Below, one piece after another: positions 9,281 to 16,751 of a stretch of DNA of 64,000 nt. The translations under genes and the position numbers were made by a program. This DNA comes from Streptomyces sp. NBC_00569 (GTDB lineage: Bacteria > Actinomycetota > Actinomycetes > Streptomycetales > Streptomycetaceae): assembly GCF_036345255.1 (NCBI RefSeq), contig NZ_CP107783.1, positions 5,133,501 through 5,197,500 of the forward strand, read 5' to 3'. A model generated the notes under the pieces. That model made no database searches. It was not told the DNA's origin and worked only from the letters and a program-made list of their open reading frames with translations. Every line of letters begins with the position of its first letter. Positions within the stretch are counted from its first letter, which is position 1.

Positions 9281-10836
9281 CTCTCGGCGGAGGCGGCGCC
9301 TCCGTCGTCACCCGCCGGGTTCCACGACCACAGCAGGTCGAGGATCTCCACTTCCTGTCCGGCCTTCACTCCGCCGGGCGCGACGACGGCGAGCCCGTCG
9401 GCGGCGGCGATCCCGCGCAGCATGGCCGGACCGTTGTAGCGCAGCGGCACGGCGTTCTCCCCCCGGACCACGACGGGGACGAGCCGCGTGTCGTGCGGAT
9501 GCCCGTGCACAGCCGCCTGGAGCGGCACGGTGTACGGCTCCTGCTCCGGCCGTCCCGCGAGCGTCCGCAGCAGCGGCTCGGCAAGTGTGAGGAGCCCGGA
9601 AACAGCCGCGAGAGGGTTGCCCGGCAGGCCGACGAGGTGCTGCCCCTCCTTGATGCGGGCGAGCAGCATCGGGTGCCCCGGCCGCACCGCGACTCCGTCG
9701 ACGAGCAGCTCGGCGTCGACGCGGCTCAACGTCGGGTGCACATGGTCGACCGGGCCCGACGCGGTGCCGCCGGTCGTCACGACGAGGTCGGCGTCCGACG
9801 CCCGTACGGCCTTGAGCAGCGCCTTGGGATCGTCGCCCAGACGCCGTACGGAGGTGACCTCCGCGCCGAGCGCCCTCAGCCAGGCCGGCAGCATCGGGCC
9901 GAGCGCGTCACGGATGAGGCCCTCACGGGGGAGGCCCTCGGTCAGCAACTCGTCGCCCAGGATGAACACCTCGACCCTCGGGCGCGCCACCGTCAGCAGC
10001 TCGTCGTATCCGGCGGCCGCGGCGAGCCCGAGCACCGCCGGCGTCACCAGGGCTCCGGTGGGCAGGAGTTGGTCGCCGGATCGGCACTCCTGGCCTCGGG
10101 GGCGGATGTCCTGGCCGTGGCCGACGTCCCCGAGGGCGAACAGCCGGCCCTTGTCGTCGGTGCGGCCGTGCTCACTGCGGATGACGGCGGTCGCGTCCCG
10201 CGGGATCCGGGCGCCGGTGGCGATCCGGACGGCCTCACCGTCGGACAGCGGCTCGGGCCGGTCCTGCCCGGCCAGTATCCCCTCGGCCCGTACGTCCCAG
10301 GGGCCCGGCCCGGCGACGACCCAGCCGTCCATGGCGGACGTGTCGAAGGAGGGGAGGTCGGAGAGCGCGGCGAGGGGCTCGGCCAGCGTCAGACCGAGCG
10401 CCCGGTCGAGCGGCACCCGGCGCTCCGCCGTACCTCCCCGGCGTGCGGCGGCCCCGCGCCCGGCCCGCCCGGCGACGGCTCGCGCGGTGGACCAGGGGAC
10501 GGCCTGGTGCCGGGAGCCGGTTCGGTGGTCCGAAGGGTCGCTATGGTGCGTGGGGGCCGGATGGCCCGGGTGATCCGTGCCGCTGGTGGCGGTGGCGGGG
10601 TCGGCGTGCCGGGAGCGCTCGGCCGAACCGCGTTCCGAGCCGGGGCGCCCCGTGCCGGAGCCTGCCCTGCCGGCGCGTCCGCCACCGGAGCCCGCCGCGC
10701 CGGGAACCCCCGCGCCGCCTGCGCCGCGGCCGTCCGCCGCCCGGGCCTCGTTGACCAGGGCGAGCGCCTCGTCGACGGCGCCGTCCTCGGCCGCGCGCGC
10801 CTGCGCGGCCGGCGACTCGGCGCTCTGACCGCTCAT
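9268..10836 (-). CDS. moeA: Molybdopterin molybdenumtransferase MoeA with long disordered N-terminus
   Basis: MoeA inserts molybdate into adenylylated molybdopterin. Of the 522 residues, about the last 390 form the standard MoeA fold: a domain starting VPLDRALGLTLAEPLAALSDLPSFDTSAMDGWVV, the MPT-binding segment VVTTGGTASGPVDHV, the GLPGNPLAAVSGL motif and a C-terminal beta-barrel. The first 120 or so residues are Ala/Gly/Arg/Ser-rich and look disordered, which is unusual since the family is normally about 400 residues. The ATG at 10836 overlaps the stop of the upstream MobA-like gene (ATGA), so the two are translationally coupled and likely act together in molybdenum cofactor synthesis. The 3' end overlaps a parS site. 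Confidence 0.93.
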   Translation of the reverse strand: MSGQSAESPAAQARAAEDGAVDEALALVNEARAADGRGAGGAGVPGAAGSGGGRAGRAGSGTGRPGSERGSAERSRHADPATATSGTDHPGHPAPTHHSDPSDHRTGSRHQAVPWSTARAVAGRAGRGAAARRGGTAERRVPLDRALGLTLAEPLAALSDLPSFDTSAMDGWVVAGPGPWDVRAEGILAGQDRPEPLSDGEAVRIATGARIPRDATAVIRSEHGRTDDKGRLFALGDVGHGQDIRPRGQECRSGDQLLPTGALVTPAVLGLAAAAGYDELLTVARPRVEVFILGDELLTEGLPREGLIRDALGPMLPAWLRALGAEVTSVRRLGDDPKALLKAVRASDADLVVTTGGTASGPVDHVHPTLSRVDAELLVDGVAVRPGHPMLLARIKEGQHLVGLPGNPLAAVSGLLTLAEPLLRTLAGRPEQEPYTVPLQAAVHGHPHDTRLVPVVVRGENAVPLRYNGPAMLRGIAAADGLAVVAPGGVKAGQEVEILDLLWSWNPAGDDGGAASAERCFT

Positions 10837-11795
10837 CCCGCGTCCGGCCGCGCGCCCGCAGAGCCACCGGGTGAGGCGCCGTCAGAGGAGGCACCGTCAG
10901 ACGCGGCGCCCGTCGTGCCGCTCGCCGACGCTTCGTCGTCCGCGGCTTCCTTCGCCCAGCGGTCAGCGAGCGCGGTGGCCTTCGCGCAGGCCTCGGCGAC
11001 GGCCTCGCGGCCTCCCCCGGCGGTCGCGGCCGCGTATCCGACGAGGAACGTCGTCAGGGGAGCGGCCGGCCTGGCCACACCGTGCGCGGCGTCGCGGGCT
11101 AGGTCGAGCAGGACGCCGGTGTCGACGTCGAGCTCGATGCCCAGTTCGTCCTTGGCTGCGGAGATCCATTCATCCAACACGTGCCCATGCTCCCTGATGC
11201 GTGACCGGGCGGCGGCGATGTCGTCCCAGGTGTCGCAGTCGAAGGACGCGACGGGGTCGGTGATGCGGGTGAGTTCGAGCCGGCCGACGAGCAGCCGCAA
11301 GGGCAGTCCGGAGAGGCCGTCGTCGTGAGCGGCGGCGAGTTCGGCGAGGTGGTGGCGCAGGGGTGCGCTGCGGTAGGCCGCGACGAGCGGCTGGTCCCGG
11401 CCGCCGGCGTCGGTGAGCAGGACACCGTCCGCCGTGCCCGCGTTCAAGGCGTCGAGGAGGCGCCGCACGGTCTGCTCGCTCAGGAAGGGCAGGTCGGCGG
11501 AGAGGACGAGGACCTGGTCGGCCGTGGTGGCGCGCAGGCCGGCGTCGAGCGCGGCCACCGGTCCGCCGCCCGGCGGGTCCTCGCGGGTCCAGCGCACGGG
11601 GTGCGCGGTGGGTCTGGGTTCGGCGACGACGACCGTGGTGCCGGCCGTGGCGCAGGCGGCCAGGACCCGGTCGAGCAGCGGTCTGCCGCCGACCCGGACC
11701 GCGGGCTTGTCCGTGCCGCCGAGCCGTCTGGCGGCGCCGCCGGCGAGCACGACGGCGTCGTGGGCGGGGCGGCTCGGCGCGGGAGCAGCGTTCAT
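10833..11795 (-). CDS. MobA-like nucleotidyltransferase fused to a DUF6457 domain
   Basis: The 320-residue product starts with a MobA/GlmU-type NTP transferase domain: AVVLAGGAARRLGGTDKPAVRVGGRPLLDRVL is the nucleotide-binding signature, followed by SADLPFLSE. MobA joins GMP to molybdopterin, giving the guanine dinucleotide cofactor. From about residue 175 a second helical domain begins (LDEWISAAKDELGIELDVDTGVLLDLARDAAHGV), which I recognise as DUF6457, a domain often found beside or fused to MobA in actinobacteria. The tail is a low-complexity Ser/Gly/Ala run. Start: ATG at 11795, in front of the conserved domain, although the frame is open to 11849. The stop overlaps the moeA start. The role of the DUF6457 part is unknown. 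Confidence 0.85.
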   Translation of the reverse strand: MNAAPAPSRPAHDAVVLAGGAARRLGGTDKPAVRVGGRPLLDRVLAACATAGTTVVVAEPRPTAHPVRWTREDPPGGGPVAALDAGLRATTADQVLVLSADLPFLSEQTVRRLLDALNAGTADGVLLTDAGGRDQPLVAAYRSAPLRHHLAELAAAHDDGLSGLPLRLLVGRLELTRITDPVASFDCDTWDDIAAARSRIREHGHVLDEWISAAKDELGIELDVDTGVLLDLARDAAHGVARPAAPLTTFLVGYAAATAGGGREAVAEACAKATALADRWAKEAADDEASASGTTGAASDGASSDGASPGGSAGARPDAG

Positions 11796-11899
11796 CCTTC
11801 GAGTATGGGCGCACGAAGGATCATTGAGACCCCCGGCAACGGCCCGCACCCGCGAGGATTTACGTCACATCGGGGTGGGCGGGGGCGGGCCGTTCGTCC

Positions 11900-13249
11900 T
11901 CACAGGGTGCGCAGGAGCACCGCCGGCTGTTCGACGCAGTCCGCCACGTAGCGCAGGAAGCCGCCCGCCGTGCCGCCGTCGCACACCCGGTGGTCGAAGG
12001 TGAGCGACAGCTGGACGACCTGCCGCACCGCCAACTCCCCCTGGTGGACCCAGGGCTTGGGGATGATCCGGCCCACACCGAGCATGGCGGCCTCGGGGTG
12101 GTTGATGATCGGCGTCGAGCCGTCGACGCCGAAGACGCCGTAGTTGTTCAACGTGAACGTGCCGCCCGTGAGTTCCCCGGGCGTGAGCCGCCCGGCCCGC
12201 GCCGCCTCCGTGAGGCGGGCGAACTCGGCGCTGAGGGACTCGGCGTCGCGCACGTGCGCGTCCTTCACGACGGGGACGACGAGTCCGCGCTCGGTCTGGG
12301 CGGCGAACCCGAGGTGCACGCCGTCGAGCTGCACGACCTCGCGGGCCGCCAGGTCGACCCGGGAGTTGAGCTCCGGGTAGCGGGCCAGGGCGGCGGTGCA
12401 GATGCGGGCGAGCAGGGCGAGTACGGAGATCTTCTCCCCGCCGGCCGCGTTCATGGCCACGCGCGCGTGCATGAACTCCGTGGCGTCGGCGTCCACCCAG
12501 CAGGTCGCGTCGGGGATCTCGCGGCGGCTGCGGCTGAGCTTGTCGGCTACGGCGCCTCGTATGCCGCGCAGGGGGACACGGATGCCGTCCGCGCTCGTGT
12601 CCGACGAGGCCGGAGCCTGGGCGGGGGCCTGGGTCGGGGCCGCGGCCGGGGTCACGGCTTCCGCTTCGGTCACGTGGGCCCGTACCTGCACCGTCTCCCG
12701 CATGGCGCTCTCGACGTCGGCCCGCAGGATGAGGCCGTCGGGCCCGGACCCGGGCAACTCGCGCAGGTCGAGGCCGTGTTCACGGGCGAGCTTGCGCACG
12801 AGGGGGGAGATGACCGGCACGGGTCCGCTCCGCGGTGTCGCGTCCGGAGCCGGTGCGGGGGAGGCGGCAGGGGCAGTCCGCGTGGGCGCCGCGGGGACGT
12901 CGTCCTGCCGGCGGACCCGGCGCCGACGCGCCGGCGCGGCCGTGGTGCCGTATCCCACCAGGACGTTCCCGGATCCCTCGTCGTCGCCCTCCCCCTCGGC
13001 CGCTGTGCCCACCGCGACCGTCAGGAGGGGCGAGCCGACGGGGAGTTCGCTGCCCTCCTCGCCGAAGCGGGCTGTCACCACGCCCCCGTAGGGACACGGC
13101 ACCTCGACCATCGCCTTCGCGGTCTCCACCTCGACGACCGGCTGGTCCACCGCCACGACGTCGCCGACCTGGACGAGCCAGGTGACGATCGACGCCTCGG
13201 TGAGGCCTTCGCCGAGGTCGGGCAGCTTGAACTCGAGGACCTGTGCCAT
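11900..13249 (-). CDS. bkdC: Branched-chain 2-oxoacid dehydrogenase E2 (dihydrolipoamide acyltransferase)
   Basis: E2 forms the core of the 2-oxoacid dehydrogenase complex and moves the acyl group from lipoate to CoA. The 449 residues show a lipoyl domain with the modified Lys in VEVETAKAMVEVPCPYGG, a Pro/Ala linker, the peripheral subunit-binding domain (VISPLVRKLAREHGLDLRELPGSG), a second Ala-rich linker and the catalytic domain ending in FDHRVCDGGTAGGF, which holds the active-site His and Asp. Start: ATG at 13249, overlapping the E1beta stop by one base (TGATG), so it is coupled. In streptomycetes this complex supplies isobutyryl-, isovaleryl- and 2-methylbutyryl-CoA as fatty-acid and polyketide starters. 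The choice of branched-chain over pyruvate substrates rests on the operon and its Lrp neighbour. Confidence 0.9.
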   Translation of the reverse strand: MAQVLEFKLPDLGEGLTEASIVTWLVQVGDVVAVDQPVVEVETAKAMVEVPCPYGGVVTARFGEEGSELPVGSPLLTVAVGTAAEGEGDDEGSGNVLVGYGTTAAPARRRRVRRQDDVPAAPTRTAPAASPAPAPDATPRSGPVPVISPLVRKLAREHGLDLRELPGSGPDGLILRADVESAMRETVQVRAHVTEAEAVTPAAAPTQAPAQAPASSDTSADGIRVPLRGIRGAVADKLSRSRREIPDATCWVDADATEFMHARVAMNAAGGEKISVLALLARICTAALARYPELNSRVDLAAREVVQLDGVHLGFAAQTERGLVVPVVKDAHVRDAESLSAEFARLTEAARAGRLTPGELTGGTFTLNNYGVFGVDGSTPIINHPEAAMLGVGRIIPKPWVHQGELAVRQVVQLSLTFDHRVCDGGTAGGFLRYVADCVEQPAVLLRTL

Positions 13250-14253
13250 CAGCTGCCCGCCTCCCACTGAAGCCGGGCGACCGCGTCCAGGATCCGGTCG
13301 ACCCCCGGCAGATGATGCCGCTCCAGCATCGGCGGCGGATATGGGATGTCGAACCCGGCCACCCGCAGGACCGGCGCCTCCAGGTGGTGGAAGCAGCGCT
13401 CGGTGACGCGCGCGGCGATCTCACCGCCGGGCCCGCCGAAACCGCCCGACTCGTGCACGACGACGGCTCGCCCGGTGCGGCGCACGGACGCGCCGACCGT
13501 CTCGTCGTCGAACGGCACCAGGGAGCGCAGATCGATGACTTCCAGATCCCAGCCCTCGGCGCGCGCGGCCTCGGCCGCCTCCATGCAGACCGGCACCGAC
13601 GGCCCGTACGTGATGAGGGTCGCGCTGCTGCCGGGCCGCCGGACCACGGCCCGCCCGATGGGTTCCACGTCCGTCGGGTGCTCGGGGTTCCAGGTGTCCT
13701 TCGACCAGTACAGCCGCTTGGGCTCGAGGACGACGACGGGGTCGTCGGAGGCGATGGCGGCGCGCATCAGGCCGTAGGCGTCGGCGACGGTCGCGGGCGT
13801 CACGACGTGAAGGCCCGGGGTGGCCATGTAGTAGGCCTCGGAGGAGTCGCTGTGGTGCTCCACGCCGCCGATTCCGCCGCCGTAGGGGACGCGCACGGTG
13901 AGGGGCATCGGCATCGCGCCCCTGGTGCGGTTGCGCATCTTCGCGACGTGCGAGATCAGCTGCTCGAAGCCCGGGTAGGCGAACGCGTCGAACTGCATCT
14001 CGACGACGGGCCGCAGGCCGTACATGGCCATGCCGACCGCGGTGCCGAGGATGCCCGCCTCGGCGAGCGGCGTGTCCGTGCAGCGGGCGTCACCGAACTC
14101 CTTGGCGAGTCCGTCGGTGACCCTGAAGACGCCGCCCAGTGTGCCGACGTCCTCACCGAGGACGTGCACGGAGGGGTCGGCGGCCATGGCGTCGCGCAGG
14201 GCGCGACCGAAGGCCTGCGCCATGGTGGCCGGCTTGGCGGCGACAGTCGTCAT
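13249..14253 (-). CDS. bkdB: Branched-chain 2-oxoacid dehydrogenase E1 beta subunit
   Basis: This 334-residue transketolase-like subunit pairs with E1alpha to decarboxylate 2-oxoacids with thiamine diphosphate. Diagnostic segments are MAQAFGRALRDAMAADPSVHVLGEDVGTLGGVFRVTDGL near the N-terminus, FDAFAYPGFEQLISHVAKMRNRT, VRVPYGGGIGGVEHHSDSSEAYY and LVPFDDETVGASVRRTGRAVVVHES in the C-terminal domain. The length is normal for the family. The ATG at 14253 overlaps the E1alpha stop (ATGA), and its own stop overlaps the E2 start, so all three subunits are translated in a coupled chain. No lipoamide dehydrogenase (E3) gene is in the window, so E3 must come from elsewhere. Confidence 0.93.
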   Translation of the reverse strand: MTTVAAKPATMAQAFGRALRDAMAADPSVHVLGEDVGTLGGVFRVTDGLAKEFGDARCTDTPLAEAGILGTAVGMAMYGLRPVVEMQFDAFAYPGFEQLISHVAKMRNRTRGAMPMPLTVRVPYGGGIGGVEHHSDSSEAYYMATPGLHVVTPATVADAYGLMRAAIASDDPVVVLEPKRLYWSKDTWNPEHPTDVEPIGRAVVRRPGSSATLITYGPSVPVCMEAAEAARAEGWDLEVIDLRSLVPFDDETVGASVRRTGRAVVVHESGGFGGPGGEIAARVTERCFHHLEAPVLRVAGFDIPYPPPMLERHHLPGVDRILDAVARLQWEAGS

Positions 14254-15386
14254 CGGTCGGCCCCGTCCGCCTCGGCGTCGAGCTCGGCACGCAACTGGGC
14301 GGCCTGCTCGCGCAGTTGTGTCGTCTGCTCGGCGTAGACATCACGGAAGAGGTCCATGGGGTCGAGCACCGGATCCTGGTTCATGCGCTCGCGCAGGTCG
14401 GCGGCCATCTTCTCGGCGTCGTCACGCACGGCCCGTATGCCTTCCTCGTCGAGGAGTCCGCGCTCCGTCAGCTCCCGCTCCAGGAGCAGGACCGGGTCGT
14501 GGTCGCGCCAGGCGTCGACCTCGGCGTCGACGCGGTAGCGCGTGGCGTCGTCCGCGTTCGTGTGCGCCTCCATGCGGTAGGTGATCGCCTCGACGAGGGT
14601 CGGGCCGCCCCCTTCGCGCGCGTGGCGCACGGCATCGGCGAGGACCTCGTGCACGGCCGCCGCGTCGTTGCCGTCCACCAGGCGACCGGGCATCCCGTAT
14701 CCGACGGCCTTGTGGGCCAGGGACGGGGCGGCGGTCTGCTTGTCGAGCGGTACGGAGATCGCGAAGCCGTTGTTCTGGACGAGGAAGACGACCGGGGCCT
14801 GCCACACGGCGGCGAAGTTCAGCGCCTCGTGGAAGTCGCCCTCGCTGGTGCCTCCGTCGCCGACCATGGCGAGCGCGACCACGTCGTCACCCTTGAGGCG
14901 GGCGGCGTGCGCGAGTCCCACGGCGTGCGGGAGCTGGGTCGCGAGCGGCGTGCACAGGGGGGCCACACGGTGCTCGCGCGGGTCGTACCCGGTGTGCCAG
15001 TCGCCCCGCAGCAGGGTCAGGGCCTGTACGGGGTCGAGGCCCCGGGCGACGGCGGCGAGAGTGTCCCGGTAGCTGGGGAAGAGCCAGTCGCGCTCCTCCA
15101 GGACGAGGGCGGCCGCTACCTCGCAGGCCTCCTGTCCGGTGCTGGAGGGGTAGACCGCGAGCCGGCCCTGCTTCGTCAGGGCGGTCGCCTGCGCGTTGTA
15201 CCTGCGCCCGCGCACCACCTCCGCGTACAGCTGGTGCAGAAGTCGGGCGTCGGCCTTGGCCGCGGCGTCGGTGCCGAGAACCCGGAACGGCTCGGCGTCG
15301 GGCAGCAGCGGCGCGGGATCCGTGCGCGGCTGCCAGGCGGGCGGCGGGGTGGGCCGGTAGGCGTCCCGCTGCTCCATGACCGTCAT
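14250..15386 (-). CDS. bkdA: Branched-chain 2-oxoacid dehydrogenase E1 alpha subunit
   Basis: The thiamine diphosphate-binding subunit of E1. The motif VGDGGTSEGDFHEALNFAAVWQAPVVFLVQNNGFAIS matches the GDGx(22-30)NN signature that coordinates Mg2+ and the cofactor, and SSTGQEACEVAAALVL and EAITYRMEAHTNADDATRYR are also typical of the family. Start: I chose ATG at 15386 (MTVMEQRD). A second ATG lies at 15377, and the frame is open upstream to 15443. It is the first gene of bkdABC and is divergent from an Lrp-type regulator. The intergenic region carries a TetR-like palindrome and a DnaA-box inverted repeat. The product is about 378 residues, normal for the family. Confidence 0.92.
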   Translation of the reverse strand: MTVMEQRDAYRPTPPPAWQPRTDPAPLLPDAEPFRVLGTDAAAKADARLLHQLYAEVVRGRRYNAQATALTKQGRLAVYPSSTGQEACEVAAALVLEERDWLFPSYRDTLAAVARGLDPVQALTLLRGDWHTGYDPREHRVAPLCTPLATQLPHAVGLAHAARLKGDDVVALAMVGDGGTSEGDFHEALNFAAVWQAPVVFLVQNNGFAISVPLDKQTAAPSLAHKAVGYGMPGRLVDGNDAAAVHEVLADAVRHAREGGGPTLVEAITYRMEAHTNADDATRYRVDAEVDAWRDHDPVLLLERELTERGLLDEEGIRAVRDDAEKMAADLRERMNQDPVLDPMDLFRDVYAEQTTQLREQAAQLRAELDAEADGADR

Positions 15387-15445
15387 GACGGCACCTCCTC
15401 GGTTGGAAGCGGCTGAGAGACGCGACGGTGTGATGCGCCTCACCT

Positions 15446-15459
15446 ACCGATTGTTCGGT
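15446..15459. promoter_or_regulatory. PaaR-like TetR operator variant upstream of bkdA
   Basis: ACCGATTGTTCGGT differs at one base from the core of the two identical operators before paaN and paaA (ACCGATCGTTCGGT). It lies 60 bases upstream of the bkdA start, in the divergent bkdA/bkdR region. Control of bkd by the same TetR protein is an inference from this match. Confidence 0.5.
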
Positions 15460-15488
15460 CGTCGGCACATTTTGGCTACAGGCACCTC

Positions 15489-15520
15489 CAGGCTGTGGAC
15501 AAACGGTTCTCCACAGCCTG
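15489..15520. promoter_or_regulatory. Inverted repeat containing a DnaA box, upstream of bkdR
   Basis: A 10-bp inverted repeat (CAGGCTGTGG at 15489-15498, CCACAGCCTG at 15511-15520) contains a perfect DnaA box, TGTGGACAA (15494-15502), facing a one-mismatch box TTCTCCACA (15507-15515). It lies 41 bases before the bkdR start. It may be a DnaA site, a regulator operator or an RNA hairpin. Confidence 0.6.
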
Positions 15521-15560
15521 GGATGGACGCAGTACGTCCATGGTAGGGAGGCGGGGGGAC

Positions 15561-16139
15561 ATGGCATCTGAACGAATGGCCGACGGCCCGGGAGGCGACC
15601 GCCCCGAGACCTCGCCCCGAGCGCCCGACAGCGGCCCCGACGGCCGTCCGGGCTCCCCGCCCCGGCCGCCGGGCGGCCGGCCCGAGTACCAGCCGCGCCC
15701 GCTGGACGCGATCGACCGCGACATCCTGCAGATGCTCCAGATGGACGGCCGCGCCTCGATACGCTCCGTCGCCGAGCGCGTCCATGTGTCACGGGCCAAC
15801 GCCTACGCGCGCATCAACCGGCTCATCGACGACGGCGTCATCCGCGGCTTCGGCGCCCGCGTCAACCACGAGCGGGCCGGGCAGGGCGCCTCCGCGTACA
15901 TCACGCTCAAGATCGTCCAGAACTCCTGGCGCACCGTGCGCGAGCAGCTGCGCCGGCTTCCGGAGGCTTCGCACATCGCGCTGGTCAGCGGTGATTTCGA
16001 TGTGCTGCTGATGGTGCACACGCAGGACAACAGGTCGCTGCGGGAACTGGTGCTCACCAAGCTCCAGGCCATGCCGGAGGTGCTGAGCACGCGGACACTG
16101 CTGGTGTTCGAGGAGGAGGACCTGGAACCGGACGCCTGA
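15561..16139 (+). CDS. bkdR: Lrp/AsnC family regulator of the bkd operon
   Basis: The 192-residue product has a disordered Pro/Gly-rich N-terminus (about 45 residues) and then a classical Lrp/AsnC layout: HTH LDAIDRDILQMLQMDGRASIRSVAERVHVSRANAYARINRLIDDGVIRGF, and a C-terminal ligand-binding RAM domain (ASAYITLKI, EASHIALVSGDFDVLLMV). Lrp proteins sense amino acids, and divergent placement next to bkdA matches BkdR control of branched-chain acid catabolism. Start: ATG at 15561, because GGAGG lies 9 bases before it. Several upstream in-frame ATGs lack such a site. The binding target cannot be read directly, but the intergenic inverted repeat at 15489 is a candidate. Confidence 0.9.
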   Translation: MASERMADGPGGDRPETSPRAPDSGPDGRPGSPPRPPGGRPEYQPRPLDAIDRDILQMLQMDGRASIRSVAERVHVSRANAYARINRLIDDGVIRGFGARVNHERAGQGASAYITLKIVQNSWRTVREQLRRLPEASHIALVSGDFDVLLMVHTQDNRSLRELVLTKLQAMPEVLSTRTLLVFEEEDLEPDA

Positions 16140-16160
16140 CGCGCCCCCGCTCGGGGCCCG

Positions 16161-16751
16161 TCAGCCCTCCTTGCGCAGCCCTCCGAAGATCAACTGCGCG
16201 ACGGCGTCGGCGACTTCACGGTCGTCCATGCCCCGGCCACCCGGCCGGTACCACTCCGCGATCGAATTGATCATGCCGAACACGAGGCGGGTCGCGAGCC
16301 GCACCTCGATGTCGCCCCGCACGTCACCGTCGGCCGCGGCCGCCTTCAGGAGCTCGGCCACCTGGTGGTCGAACTCCCTGCGCCGCTCCATCGCCCAGCG
16401 CTCCGTGTCGGTGTTCCCGCGCACGCGCAGCAGCAGGGTCACGTACGGCAGCTCGGATATCAGGACCTGGACCATGCGCCGGGTGACGTACTCCAGCCGC
16501 TCGACGGCGCGGCCCACGCGCGCGTGCTCCTCGCCCAGGATCCCGAAGAGGCCGTCGAGCGCACGGCTGACGGCACGGCGCAGCAGCTCCTCCTTCCCGG
16601 CGACGTGGTGGTAGATCGACGACTTGGAGATACCGGCCGCCTTGGACAGATGCTCCATCGACGTGCCGTCGTAGCCACGCTCGTTGAAGACCTGCACGGC
16701 GACCGACAGGAGGGTCTCGGGCGTGTAGGTGTCGCGCCTTGCGGTGGTCAT
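16161..16751 (-). CDS. paaR: TetR family regulator, probable PaaR repressor of phenylacetate genes
   Basis: The 196-residue TetR protein has its HTH near the N-terminus (TPETLLSVAVQVFNERGYDGTSMEHLSKAAGISKSSIYHHVAGKEELLRRA), followed by the helical ligand domain. Start: ATG at 16751, which overlaps the stop of the 3-hydroxyacyl-CoA dehydrogenase gene (ATGA). The 46-residue upstream extension of the frame is rejected because it would lie inside that gene and is Arg/Pro-rich. Co-translation with a phenylacetate gene, and TetR-type palindromes before paaN and paaA, point to a PaaR-like repressor. PaaR proteins of actinobacteria and Thermus are released by phenylacetyl-CoA. The pairing of this protein with those operators is inferred from position and motif type. 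Confidence 0.82.
   Translation of the reverse strand: MTTARRDTYTPETLLSVAVQVFNERGYDGTSMEHLSKAAGISKSSIYHHVAGKEELLRRAVSRALDGLFGILGEEHARVGRAVERLEYVTRRMVQVLISELPYVTLLLRVRGNTDTERWAMERRREFDHQVAELLKAAAADGDVRGDIEVRLATRLVFGMINSIAEWYRPGGRGMDDREVADAVAQLIFGGLRKEG

Noticed and set aside
6986..9439. 817-codon plus-strand frame across the quinone reductase and K+ channel genes
   Set aside because: It is antisense to two genes with full motif sets (TTGYGD, GGSSGIG) and has shadow composition.
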